Shown piece after piece: positions 1 through 9,590 of a stretch of DNA of 64,000 nucleotides. The translations under genes and the position numbers were made by a program. Each line of letters starts with the position of its first letter. Position 1 is the first letter of the stretch. The stretch lies in contig JAVGWX010000007.1 of the NCBI GenBank assembly GCA_036924085.1, positions 31,349,953 through 31,413,952 on the forward strand, in the 5' to 3' direction. The notes under the pieces are model-generated. The model worked only from the letters and a program-made list of their open reading frames with translations. It was not told the DNA's origin and ran no database searches. This DNA comes from Ariolimax columbianus (Eukaryota > Mollusca > Gastropoda > Stylommatophora > Arionidae).

Positions 1-1600
1 TCACTTGACTCTGTCCCACAGTCACACTCCAGCAACAACTTTCACACACGCCCTCAGGGTGAGGCCCTTCCATTGCACTTTGGTTGGGCTAGCTTCTGAA
101 GGCACACAAACCTAGCATAGGTACATACAGACGCACACATGCATCCAAGCACTGGTTTAAGCGTCCTGATATCGCCCAATGGACTTCGGTCTGGGGTGGA
201 AAATGGCGCGCCTCCGCCAGTAGAAACTAGTGAGACAAACATCTAAGCAACAACAACAACATTGCCAACTACATGGACATGCTAGTGTTTGTGTTTGTGT
301 AGCCACTTGCCTAGTCCGTTCCGCGACTTAGACGCCTACGTGTAGGTTCAAAGTTCAGCTCAGTGTAAGATGTGATCTTCCACAGGTAGATTGGGGTCAG
401 TGCTGGTTCCTATTTGGTCGGGTGGAAAATTAAAACCTTACATCCTACGTGCATACTCGCAATATGTACAGCCATGTGGATCTGCTGCATGGCCATAGAT
501 CACTCTTTCTAGGCTGTACTAAATTACTCCTAGACTGAGGGGAGACGCCCAAGGCAGGTTCTCCCTTGCGACTTAAAAAATTTTTTTTTAAAAAAAGTCA
601 GGGGAAGATAACTCTTGTTTTCTTTAATTTATATAATTTATGTGGTTGCAACCCTTTATACGTTTAAAAATAAATATCTTAGCATATTTTAATTTAAAGC
701 CTTTGAACGGAAATGATAGTTCGAATTTAAATATCCAAAACGATATTCCTTCTTCCAACTTGTACAAAATGTATGTAGATTATGTAAAGATATGTGAAAC
801 GCACCACGTATACTACATACCTCGAGCTGGTCTTCTTTTATCTACAACTAGCACCAATTGTCCAATAAGATATATATCAGAGACAAATGTGGTTGGTTCC
901 CATAGCCGCCAAACATGGTACAAGCAAACACAATTACAACATTATAAGACCACAGACCATGTATGTAGAGCCCATATAGCAACGCTAGTGCAGAATCTTC
1001 TAATGAGAATGTGCAGGGTTCATTGCGTGGTTTCGTTGTGTAAATTGATACATTATTGGTTATTAGAGAAGACATGACTGAGTGTCAAGAACTGAGTCTC
1101 ATAAAATCTGCTGTCTCGGAACAATGAATCCTCTAATCTTTCATTACTAACATCTTTGACTAAATGTATCTCTTTGGGATTTGTAAGACAAACAAGAAAG
1201 AAAGTGGACCTGTCAACTTCACCTCACAACAGCTGAGTTTACAGTGAATTACAGACATCAGTGTTTGTTATGCAACTTCCTTTGTTTAATTTGATAAATC
1301 CTCGCATACATAAACAACGAGTTAACAAAGTTGAAATCCTTACATCATTTTCATTGACATAATTTCTGATATAATTAGCAGTTTTTTATTGGACGGATAG
1401 TCCTTACAGTTGATGATTAGACAGGTCATGTTGATGTTCGTGAGCTTTACTCGTCTGTGTTGTTTTGTTGTCCCTTAGCTAGTAGTGAGCTGCGAACTTT
1501 GGGATGTCCTTGATCACATCAATGTTGTAACTTGGCTATGTAGTATTTTGTACTGAATGTTGAGAGTACAGAGAAACGAGATGATTAAAGTATATGTATA
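1..1600. other. No recognisable gene or element
   Basis: AT-rich sequence with frequent stops. Open stretches of 60-145 codons exist (for example 640-1077 on +), but none shows a motif, a compositional signature or a match to a family I know. No splice-consistent exon chain is visible. Confidence 0.5.
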
Positions 1601-1619
1601 AACAGAGGAGATGCATGCC

Positions 1620-1830
1620 GGACTATATAATAGGACAGAACAGGGCAGAACAAAGGACACAATAGAGGGCATGGACATATAGCGTAAAAATGGGGAAAGA
1701 CAGAGACCAGTGCAACTGGCATGCCAGAGGACATGACAAAGGACATGGCAGGACAGAAAACAGGACAGATAATATGACGGAGGACAAGACAGGACAGACG
1801 CAGTTATTTAAACAAACGCAGTTATACCAA
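1620..1830. repeat. Degenerate GGACA-rich tandem region
   Basis: The words GGACA and ACAGGACA, with variants AGGACAT and AGGACAG, recur at irregular 8-15 base spacing. It looks like a decayed short-period repeat with no fixed unit. Confidence 0.5.
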
Positions 1831-1985
1831 CTACACCAGAATCCTTAAGAAACACAACCAGATAGGTTATACACCAAAGAGAGAATACACGCTTTTCTTA
1901 TAGATTCTGATACATGATTTTGTTTTGATTAAATAATGAGTCACACGGTAACCACTGAATATGATCGCATTACAGTCCACATAAC

Positions 1986-2104
1986 TTAAATTAACTTAAC
2001 TTGACTTAACTTGACGTGGCATGACTTGACTTGATTTAACTTAACTTAACTTAACGTCTTTATACTCGTTTAGAAGACTATACAGCCTATATACAACCAG
2101 TTTC
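1986..2104 (-). mobile_element. 3' tip of a CR1-like LINE with pentanucleotide tail
   Basis: Bases 2052-2104, read on the minus strand, match the 3' untranslated end of the LINE at 49395-51900, including the shared words TATACA, GAAGAC, CTTTATAC and CGTC in order. The adjoining TTAAC/TTGAC pentamer tract (1986-2056) would then be the element's 3' simple-repeat tail. This is an extremely 5'-truncated insertion, only about 50 bases plus the tail. Confidence 0.7.
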
Positions 2105-2194
2105 TTGGAGAGTGGTTTTTACCGATGTGCGAGTCAATCTTAATAGACTCCACACTAGAGCTAAGTAGACCCGCAGTCAGTTAGGCGCCATCTA

Positions 2195-2480
2195 TAACTG
2201 AGATTCAGACAAGAACATCGATGACTATCGCTACTCTGGCCAAACTGAGGTCGCTATGGAGGGACGAAGGCATCAACATGAAATTCAAGTTGAGTTTAAT
2301 GTATGCACTTGTCACTTCCGTGTAACCGTGCATAACTTGGACCCTGACAGCAGTTCTAGAGCATAGAAGAACTGCAATGGAAATGAGATGTCTGTTTTGA
2401 AACCTCGGCATTTCGTATACATTCCATGTCATGAATCATGCATTTCGGGGCACCGTTAAGAGAGAGGTAGCCCAATATCA
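2195..2480 (+). pseudogene. LINE C-terminal remnant, first half
   Basis: The + strand reads as the region after the reverse transcriptase of a non-LTR retrotransposon: KLRSLWRDEGIN, K-SLMYALVTS, WTLTAVLEHRRTAMEMRC and then LGISYTFHVMNHAFRGTVKR. The series of basic and aromatic landmarks (ALVTS-L-WTL, LE-R-AMEMRC, LGISY) is typical of LINE C-termini. Several stops and a frameshift show it is dead. The reading resumes at about 2860 after a family A insertion, so 2195-3115 is one broken copy. The LINE clade is not resolved. Confidence 0.75.
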
Positions 2481-2851
2481 ATTGAGTATGGTTGTTGTTG
2501 TTGAATTCCCACAATGAGTAGGATTACTCTTTTGAGCGCCATAAAAGGGACGTTAAGTGGCGTGTTGTCTTAGCTTTCCTCACATCTGGATTGTGCTGAT
2601 GAAGATGTACCGGGATCCTCCAGGCGGTTGTGCTACGCTTGCCTTCATCTGCATGTGAATCAATGTTACAAGCATCACGTCGATACCTCACCTTGTTAGC
2701 CAGGTTGCCGCGAAAACAGCCCGTTTCCAGGAAGTGCTACGAGGAAGCCAATGTGAGGGTCTTGGCCAGTATGTTTTGCCTGAACGTGACTAACATCGGG
2801 TCAGCATGTTGTTTCTGACCAGGCACTAGTCTTCCTCTGCATTGACTATGG
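2481..2851 (-). mobile_element. Family A short element with 11-bp target duplication
   Basis: A 349-base copy of a family present about a dozen times in this window. On the minus strand it starts near GGAAGACTA, carries the conserved core (AAACGGGCTG, GAGGTATCGACGTGAT, AAAGGGCGTTAAG in relatives) and ends in a (CAA)n tail, seen on + as GTTGTTGTTGTTG. The flanks ATTGAGTATGG (2481-2491) and ATTGACTATGG (2841-2851) are an 11-bp target-site duplication with one mismatch. It interrupts a LINE reading frame. The simple-repeat tail and an 11-bp duplication favour retroposition (SINE-like) over a cut-and-paste element. Confidence 0.85.
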
Positions 2852-3115
2852 TAAAAGCACGCAAGGGCACATGATTTTGGAATGCATCAAGGTGTTCTTT
2901 GTTGGCCCTAACAGTACTGCAAGGTACTGTGCCTGCGAAGCGTGAGAGGGGTTGGCAGAAAAAGAGAAAGCAGACAACATCAGAGAGTGGAAGGGAAGGT
3001 CAACATCTGGAACAAATATCCTGATACATAACTGAGTAGAGTGGCTGGAACGTGAACAACAATCTGCAGTTCTGGTGCCCCAATGACACTTCAGGTTACG
3101 GAGCTGATGATGACC
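2852..3115 (+). pseudogene. LINE C-terminal remnant, second half
   Basis: Continues the LINE broken by the family A insertion. The translation contains LQGTVPAKRERGWQKKRK, close to the GKR-RGRQKKRW block near the end of many LINE ORF2 proteins, then a Ser/Gly-rich end and a short GATGATGAC tail at about 3107. Stops and frame changes are present. Confidence 0.7.
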
Positions 3116-3264
3116 ATTATGACACAACAAACATTAGTCAGCTTTTGTTACATGTTTGTCAGGTTACAGTCATTCTATTCTTCAGTTCCGGGTACCACTT
3201 AGGTGAGTTTTATTTTCAAATGCATACTATTGTAAACAGTACACTCCATATACCTTGTATGTTC

Positions 3265-3700
3265 TTCTTCATCTTCTTTTTCAATATCCTGCTACCAAGC
3301 GTCGAAAATGCCTTTGCAAGCAGCAGGATGTAGTCCAGAGAACGGAACGCGTTTTGTCGTGGTTTACTGCTTGACTACAATATTTGTATCTTTCGACACA
3401 TCCGAATTTAGCTGGCAGTTTTGAGTACCGGGTTGCCTTCCCTCTTCTACACATCCGAATTTAGCAGGCAGTTTTGAGCACCGGGTTGCCGTCCCTCTTC
3501 GACACATCTGAATTTAGCAGGAAGTTTTGATTACCGGGTTGCCTTCTCTCTTCGATCCCTTCTACTTAGCCAGTCTGCTCTATTGCAGCCTGTTATCCAG
3601 GATCACCACGTGGAGGCGTATAATGTTCTTGGCAGCTCTGACTCGTATGGCCCTGACGCTAGCAGTTAGCTATGGGCTACTGGCCGTTTCAGCTCATATA
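3265..3700 (-). mobile_element. Family B element with internal 53-bp triplication
   Basis: Family B is about 400 bases with a (GAA)n tail; here it is inverted, with CTTCTTC at 3265-3280. Shared landmarks on + are GCTACCAA, TGTAGTCCAGAGAACGGAA, GTTTACTGCTTGACTAC, GAGTACCGGGTT and GGCCCTGACGCTAGCAGT. In this copy a 53-base block containing ACACATC-GAATTTAGC and ACCGGGTTGCC occurs three times in tandem (about 3394-3552). Other copies have one. Confidence 0.8.
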
Positions 3701-3704
3701 TCTT

Positions 3705-4082
3705 GTGTTTGATACTTGTCATCCTTATATCTTGTGACATCTCGCTGTCAGGGTGAACAAATGGTTAACTAGCAACGGTCGTCTAGTTCTTCATTTGTGT
3801 TGTCATCTATGACATTATTGTGGATTGTATCTTAGGTTCGCGCACGTCATCACAATTTGGCTGGACTAACTCTACTTCCTTCTGTGGTTACAGACAAACT
3901 GGATTGATCACAGTGTGCCTTTATCACTATGTGGGTGGCTTTGACTCCCATCGTGTGACAGCACATGCGAACATCTGGAACGTTATTTCTGTGTCATTCG
4001 TTATGTACATGAAGATTTGGGCATGGTCATGTTACATTACCAGCCTATTTAGACGTCACACCTCGTATTCTAATAGAATTAT
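3705..4082. other. No recognisable gene or element
   Basis: A 98-codon open stretch (3820-4116, +) has no motif I recognise. Nothing repeated elsewhere was noticed. Confidence 0.4.
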
Positions 4083-4345
4083 TGTCTACGGGATAGGCTT
4101 CGAGAGTAAACTCTGAGGAAGAATCTGCATCCTGAGCTATTTTCAGATGTCTCGTTAATTTTCTTGCCACTGGTTTAATGTAGCTCGGGACGAGAGAGTG
4201 AGACTGACAAATGGCGCCGCTTCTTCTTCACTTAAAGCGAGCAGTGCAAGTCACCCATTTCAGCGGACAAAGAAAGGAAAGACTATCCACATGGTTGAAC
4301 AGACAGAGTGGTCATCATCACATGGGACGGACAACAACATTCCAT
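4083..4345 (+). mobile_element. Family F short element ending in shared 3' hairpin
   Basis: Starts with the block GAGAGTAAACTCTGAGGAAGA, related to 7196-7220 and 17110-17135, runs through a CGAGAGAGTGAG block and ends with a 22-nt hairpin-like tail at 4311-4332 followed by AACAAC. The right arm of the hairpin is mutated here. The tail matches the 3' ends of two LINE copies, suggesting a SINE mobilised by such a LINE. Confidence 0.6.
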
Positions 4346-4424
4346 ATTTTAACTTCACTTCGTACGAAACATTAACTGGAGCTTCGTCTGTTCTGCTAAA
4401 GAAATGCTTTAACATTGATGTCGC

Positions 4425-4640
4425 CTTTTAGAAAATCCTCATTGCCCTCCGCTCCTTCTGGCGGCTAGGCCATTGGGAACCCTGCTCCAGTAATTTTGAT
4501 CTTGAGCTATCCTCTCTATCGTTCTGCAATTGAGGTACATGACTGAACTTAATTTTCAGTATCTACTCCGTGTGTATGTGAATCTATCTCTCTTCCCCGT
4601 ACTCTGTGGATTCCATGTCAGGTCCCAGTACAGACACTAT
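4425..4640 (-). pseudogene. LINE C-terminal fragment
   Basis: The minus strand reads LGPDMEST, then HVPQLQN, IERIAQDQNYWSRVPNGLAA, resembling the terminal block of LINE proteins (basic R/K-rich stretch, then an A-DR-WR-type sequence). Two frames are needed, so it is dead. The same class of fragment occurs at 12405-12640 and 24112-24490. Confidence 0.6.
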
Positions 4641-4784
4641 CCTGTCAAAATAAAGGCCTGCACTTGTATCACTTGTGATATCAATTTAAACGGCTGTGGT
4701 ACTACGTTGTATTTTGACGCTACTGCTTTTTTAAAACCACTTTTTGATCATTTTTCACGGTAGAAGGTCATACAACTATTGATT

Positions 4785-5045
4785 CATCATGTAGCTTGTT
4801 CTTTGCAGAACGTCGCTCTCACAACAGCCGATCTGTAAGACTCTCGATCTCTGGCCAGAATGCCCGCCTCCGTCGCTGTCATCTTCAGGACCTCCGTGAT
4901 ATCTTGTGTCCATCTGCTTCTCGGTCTGCCTCTGTCCCGTCTTCCAGGAACAATACCCTCCGATATTGTTCTCTCTAGGCCATTATGGCGTTTGATGTGA
5001 CCAAAATATTTCAGTTTTCTGGATAAGATGTTGTTTACCAACCAG
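4785..5045 (-). pseudogene. LINE C-terminal fragment (open, 84 codons)
   Basis: The minus-strand translation is open for 84 codons and contains LKYFGHIKRHNGLERTI, GRRDRGRPRSRWTQDI and ARDRESYRSAVV. This is the classic FGH-RH-LE-I / GRR-RGRPR-RW-DI / R-R signature of LINE ORF2 C-termini. The 3' side ends CTACATGATGAA, a short (ATG)n tail shared with the fragments at 15838 and 48395. It is 5' truncated, about 255 bases. Confidence 0.85.
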
Positions 5046-5099
5046 TGTTCGTGGATGTCAAGCTTGACATCGACGAACTATTGATTAGGTTAACGAAAT

Positions 5100-6345
5100 T
5101 ATCAATTGCTAAAGATTATCAACAATCAATTAATGCATGTCGTTGCTTTCGGGGCATAGGCCAAATAAGAACCTCCTCCAGCAAGTTCGATCTTCAGCTG
5201 CCCTATCTGCTTATCCCCATTTGAGATACGGGGACCAAAGTTCATTTTACAGTCTCTTATCCGTGCGTTTATTGATCTACCTCTTTTCCTCTCTGAATTT
5301 GATGTTTGGACTTGTCTGGCACGTTCGATGATCCTTTCGCTATCATGTGTTCATTTCAACTCCATTGTCTACGTTTTATTTATATCTCCATTGGTTACTG
5401 TTAACATCTTCCCCATAGTTTTTTGATTCTCACCAAGTTTTTCCAGCCTATTCCAATTATCCTTTTGCAGACATTTATTGACGAGCGACTGGAGTTTTCT
5501 CTTTATTGCCTTTATCGTTATCCCAGTTTGCCTTTATCGTTTTCCCAGTTTACCTTTATCGTTCTCCAAGTTTACCTTTATCGCTCTCTCAGTTTACCTT
5601 TATCGTTCTCCCAGTTTACCTTTATCGTTCTCCCAGTTTACCTTTATCGTTTTCCCAGTTTACCTTTATCGTTCTCCAAGTTTACCTTTATCGTTCTCTC
5701 AGTTTACCTTTATCGTTCTCCCAGTTTACCTTTATCGTTCTCCCAGTTTACCTTTATCGTTCTCCCAGTTTACCTTTATCGTTTTCCAAGTTTACCTTTA
5801 TCGTTCTCCCAGTTTACCTTTATCGTTCTCCAAGTTTACCTTTATCGTTCTCCCAGTTTACCTTTATCGTTCTCCCAGTTTACCTTTATCGTTCTCCCAG
5901 TTTACCTTTATCGTTCTCCAAGTTTACCTTTATCGTTCTCCCAGTTTACCTTTATCGTTCTCCCAGTTTACCTTTATCGTTCTCCCAGTTTACCTTTATC
6001 GTTCTCCAAGTTTACCTTTATCGTTCTCCCAGTTTACCTTTATCGTTCTCTCAGTTTGCCTTTATCGTTCTCCCAGTTTGCCTTTATCGTTCTCCCAGTT
6101 TGCCTTTATCGTTGTCCCAGTTTGCCTTTATCGTTCTCTCAGTTTGCCTTTATCGTTCTCCAAGTTTGCCTTTATCGTTCTCCCAGTTTCCACTCCGCAC
6201 AGAAGTACTGACTTGACATCGGCATTAAACAATCTTAATTTGGTATTAGTTTTTAATTCCATGAATTTCCATCTATAATTTAGTAACATGAATGATGTAC
6301 TTGCCCCACAGAGTAGGATATCGTCTGCGAGGTGAAAAGACAGAG
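5100..6345 (-). pseudogene. LINE RT/C-terminal fragment carrying an internal 22-bp satellite
   Basis: Read on the minus strand from 6345: LADDILLCGAS (decayed RT FADD region), KLRLFNADVKSVLLCGVETGRTIKA. The sequence then enters the 22-bp array (6190-5508) and, on its far side, continues KRKLQSLVNKCLQ at about 5500 and on to NFGPRISNGDKQ, ELAGGGSYLAYAPK near 5150. The LINE order (VKSVLLYG-ETWR-T followed by KLQ-F-NKCLR) shows both flanks belong to one coding sequence and that the array sits between adjacent codons. The copy is dead, with frame changes and stops. Confidence 0.85.
5508..6190. repeat. 22-bp minisatellite, about 31 units
   Basis: Perfect to near-perfect 22-base units (on +: CTTTATCGTT, then CTCCCAGTTTAC). 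Units at both edges keep GTTTGCC while central units have GTTTACC, so the edge state matches the flanking LINE. No unit contains a stop on the + strand and 22 is not a multiple of 3, so all three + frames stay open for 230-270 codons and give the same 22-residue Phe/Leu/Ser/Tyr-rich cycle in shifted phase. These are not genes. Confidence 0.97.
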
Positions 6346-6349
6346 AGTT

Positions 6350-6849
6350 GCCCGAAAGAACATAACACATGAAGACTTCACAGCCGACCCATCGCATAGT
6401 CTGCCGTGCCAGGAATGAACTTTAAAGTCATATGCGATCACATCTTGCAGTACATGTCTGATGTTGATGTCCCCATTTACAATTGCGATATCCAACTATT
6501 AAGACTCGATGTCACTGCACTCTAGGCAAACCCATAGGTGTTCAGTTCCCTTCGGCAAATGACAAAGAGTATATTATGATGGTTGTCGCAGCTATTTTGC
6601 TACACACACTCCTACTCCGTCGTTTCAGACGCCTATATCTGCTGCACATACGTTCTATTTCAAACAATCGCAATCTATGAATTGGCTGTTCATTTATCAA
6701 AGTGCTATGATCCAAGATGTTGTCGTTGTCAACATCAACATGTCCGTCGTGTCGATTTCCATGAGCTTGCACACACTCACGCTGCGTGTTCTTGTTGTGG
6801 ATGTTTCTGCAAACATCTGTTTCACACGATGGAGTTGCCAATCCCATTC
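6350..6849. other. No recognisable gene or element
   Basis: Short overlapping open stretches on both strands without motifs. Nothing assignable. Confidence 0.4.
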
Positions 6850-6960
6850 ACAACAGTTCGTTAGTTGCCTTTCACGAAATGGTTGGAAGCTTGAAGTGAT
6901 AATGTTCTTTGCTCCAACAGATCCAGGTAAGGATCATTACTTTAATTCTGCAGAGACGTA
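6850..6960 (+). repeat. Dispersed unit shared with 14840-14950
   Basis: Shared words in the same order are TTCGTTAG-TGCCT, TTGAAGTGATAAT, TTTGCACCAA/TTTGCTCCAA, AGATCCA/AGATTCA and TACTTTTA/TACTTTAA. It is probably a piece of a longer dispersed element whose ends I could not fix. Confidence 0.55.
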
Positions 6961-6964
6961 TGCA

Positions 6965-7435
6965 GTGGCAAAGCAGATAAAGAGGTTAAACAACTAATGA
7001 GTGATAATGTCCAGGACTTAGATGATGTCAGATATACCGAAAGAATACGTCGTCCGGGAGAGATGCCCAACACCACTCACACGTTGAGAGATGTCTCTAC
7101 GACCTCTTGCAGTTTTAGGAAAGGCACGACATACAACGTTAGATGTCATCCCCTCTCCGCTGCCTTGCGGGATGCCTGTTTACGAGAAAGGCTTTGGGAG
7201 TAAACCTAGAGGAAAAATCTGCATACTGTGCTATCTCCCATCGTCTCGATATCTTGGCACTGGCCAAGTGTTAGTCAGTACCAGGATATAAGGTTGAGAA
7301 AAGGAATAGTTTCTCCCGCACTTTAATCGAAATCACCGCCAAAGTCAACCATTCCAGCGAACACAGCAAGAGTAACGACTGTCTTTACGGCTGAATAGAG
7401 AGTGGTCTTCATCACATGTGATGGACGAACATTAT
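6965..7435 (+). mobile_element. Family F element, longest copy
   Basis: Contains CCGGGAGAGATGCCCAACAC, ACTCACACG, TAGATGTCATCCCC-TCCGCTGCCTTGCGG and GGGAGTAAACC, all shared in order with 16955-17226. It ends at a clean 22-nt stem-loop (7405-7426: stem CATCA/TGATG, loop CATG, outer GTC/GAC) followed by GAAC. It does not encode a recognisable protein. The tail is shared with LINE 3' ends at 34292 and 59189. Confidence 0.65.
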
Positions 7436-7639
7436 ATACCGATGGATCTGTGTAACGCAGTAAGGAAGTCGGCTGGGGCGTCTCTGCTAGGGGAAGACTC
7501 ACCGTATCTGCTGAGAGGAACGGTGCATAATTGACAACAACATCAAGTGCCAGATTGGAGATCGGGGCAGTGATTTATTTTCTGATTTGGAAAGAACTTT
7601 TTCAATCAGGGCCGTTATCGTACCTGCCCATCTTCTTCT

Positions 7640-7800
7640 TCTAATTCCTTCTCAATCCCCCGCTACCAAACCCTGAACATGGTTTTGTAAATGTCATGAT
7701 GTAATCCGGAGAACGGAATACGTTGTGTCCCTAGTTTACAGTTTGACTGCGACATTTGCACCTTTCGGTCCGACACATCCGTCTTCGGCGGCTCCCTGAC
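7640..7800 (-). mobile_element. Family B element, truncated
   Basis: Inverted copy: CTTCTTCTAATTCCTTCTC at the left (the GAA tail on minus), then CGCTACCAAACCCTGAAC, TGTAATCCGGAGAACGGAA, TTTACAGTTTGACTGCGAC and TTTCGGTCCGACACATCC. It stops where other copies continue to GAGTACCGGG. Confidence 0.75.
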
Positions 7801-7949
7801 CATCGTCCCTTGCTTCGGGAAGTGCAACCGGGCTGACTTTGACACGAGTGGATAGTGGACATGGAGGACTCGAACTTTGTAAATGAGCGTGGATCTACTT
7901 TCTGGGGTGTGCGGGAATGAAAGACGACGGCATCTGTGCCTTAGAGACA

Positions 7950-8250
7950 CCAACACAGGAGACATTGGCAATGGATAGAGGTGATATTTTGAAAATCTAC
8001 AACCATCTTATGGATGAAGACACTGCAGTCGATGAACAAGCGATGCAGCAGATTGCAGGTCTTTGAAATCATACGATGACCCAGCAGAGAAGGGGTGTCC
8101 GAAATGACAGCAGGATGTGAGCAACCAGCGAGCTACAAAAACCATTATATCTATACACTTCGCCATTTGCTGACAGGGACAGAGCACGCGGGGTTCTGCC
8201 AGGAATACAATGACATAGATTCTTAACAGACCAGAACGCTGCAACATTTC
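7950..8250 (+). pseudogene. Region downstream of a LINE-type RNase H
   Basis: The translation reads MDRGDILKIYNHLMDEDTAV, DEQAMQQI, then after a frameshift QRATKTIIS and, in another frame, a degenerate LRHLLTGTEHAGFCQEY-like end. The same order of blocks (DIL, DED/DDDSAIEES, LQ, NQR-T, TLRHLL-TEH, CPEY) occurs at 20830-21285 and 46565-47065, so this is one family. The RNase H core itself is not visible here. Confidence 0.6.
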
Positions 8251-8259
8251 TAAACACGG

Positions 8260-9295
8260 CTTTCCTGGCCGGTCATGTGTTTTGTGCACGCAAAGCATTT
8301 GTGTACATAACACCGAACCGAGCCACGGCTTCAACTTTGTGAATTTTAAGCACGAAAAACCTTCCAAGGTTACACACTACACAGGTGTACTTACACACAG
8401 GTACGACTACCTGTAGTTTGAAGAAAAACAGATTGTTTACGCAAGACTAACTTTGCCGAGGCCTTGATCTTACCGTCCGACTTTTTTTTTCTAATTAGAA
8501 CTACGGTAAGGACAGTCACGTGTCACTTACTATGGAAAAGGGCGTAGGATTGACTAGCGCCGGTTAATGCAATTGTGTCTTCTAGCAAAGTGATGGGTTT
8601 GTATCCCGGTTGTGATACACTGCAGTTTACCTAGCAGAATAAATTACTGTGAAAATTAGGATATGGATGTACCTAATGACAAGGAATGGAAAATAACACG
8701 GAATGAAACTAACACGAAATTGATGTAACAGCTCTAGTCTCTTTTTGTTCAAATCATTAAAAATGACGATCAATTCATCCTTCTAATCTTCTCCTACTTG
8801 TTCATGCTTCACACCAACCGGAGTATAGGGCCAACATTACAGTTGCCCTTCTTTAGGAAACTTGCAGCAAAGCAGTTTAGTAGTGTATTTGACATGACGA
8901 GGTTGCTAGCCACATCCACTCCTTTTTTTGGTCGATATTTTGGACATGTATGGAATTGCTGTTACGGCCATCATCACTTGTGATGGGTAATAGCTTTAGT
9001 ATGTAGAGCTTTCTATTTGTGTTGTATTGTAAAGAGTTACAAGACAGAACATATGAAGGGCCGTATGGTGCCTGTGGGGGGATAAGTTGTAACTATGAAG
9101 TCGATATAACATCACTGGAGATAGTCCTGGACCACTTGAAGAATTTATTTAATGCCACCACTTAAAAGATCAAAACATCGTTATCTTTACATACTCATTG
9201 TCTGCCCTTCAAGCTCTATAAGACGGTGGTCATTTTAAACCTGAACTTGTCCAAATATCCATAGATACGTACCTACTTATCACATTTCATGAAGA
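8260..9295. other. Mostly unassigned; possible family F end near 8988
   Basis: No coding signal. At 8967-8988 there is a hairpin-like end (CATCA, CTTG, TGATG) resembling the shared LINE/family F 3' end, but with diverged outer arms. A B-box-like word GGGTTTGTATCCCGG near 8597 hints at an old tRNA-SINE; no A box was found. Confidence 0.35.
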
Positions 9296-9299
9296 CAGA

Positions 9300-9590
9300 A
9301 TGGTTATGCAATGGTTTCTGGCCACTCGAATATATCTAGCAATGACATGGCAGACAGATTGGCTAATAAGAGGTCAAGTCAAGCATAGCAGTGTGCACCA
9401 AAAACATTGCAAACAGTCAAATAACTACTTAAGACTGAAAACAAGGAGCCGTGGCTAAACAGATGGGTAAACAGGAATACTGGGAGAGAGACCAACAAAC
9501 ATATGATACTCTCAAATCCTAATGAGAACATCAACCTTCTGAAAAGAAGAGATCAAAGCACCATTTTCCGACTTTGCACTCAACACATAC
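9300..9590 (+). pseudogene. LINE RNase H and downstream region (left half)
   Basis: The translation contains VSGHSNISSNDMADRLANKR, matching the RNase H signature (W-V-P-GH-I-GN-AD-LA) near the last catalytic residues, then after a gap NLLKRRDQSTIFRLCTQHIQ. The latter resembles the L-R-Q-IFRLRTGH segment after RNase H in LINE proteins. The reading runs directly into the 54-bp array. Stops are present. Confidence 0.75.

Noticed and set aside
640..1077. 145-codon + ORF as a host gene
   Set aside because: No motif, AT-driven composition, an overlapping minus-strand frame of similar quality, no splice or promoter context.
1986..2056. Telomere-like repeat (TTAAC)n
   Set aside because: Better explained as the 3' tail of a CR1-like LINE, because adjoining bases match that LINE's 3' end.
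5423..6278. Three + strand ORFs of 236-266 codons, membrane-like composition
   Set aside because: All three are the same 22-bp unit read in shifted phase. The Phe/Leu/Tyr-rich look is a repeat artefact, not a transmembrane protein.
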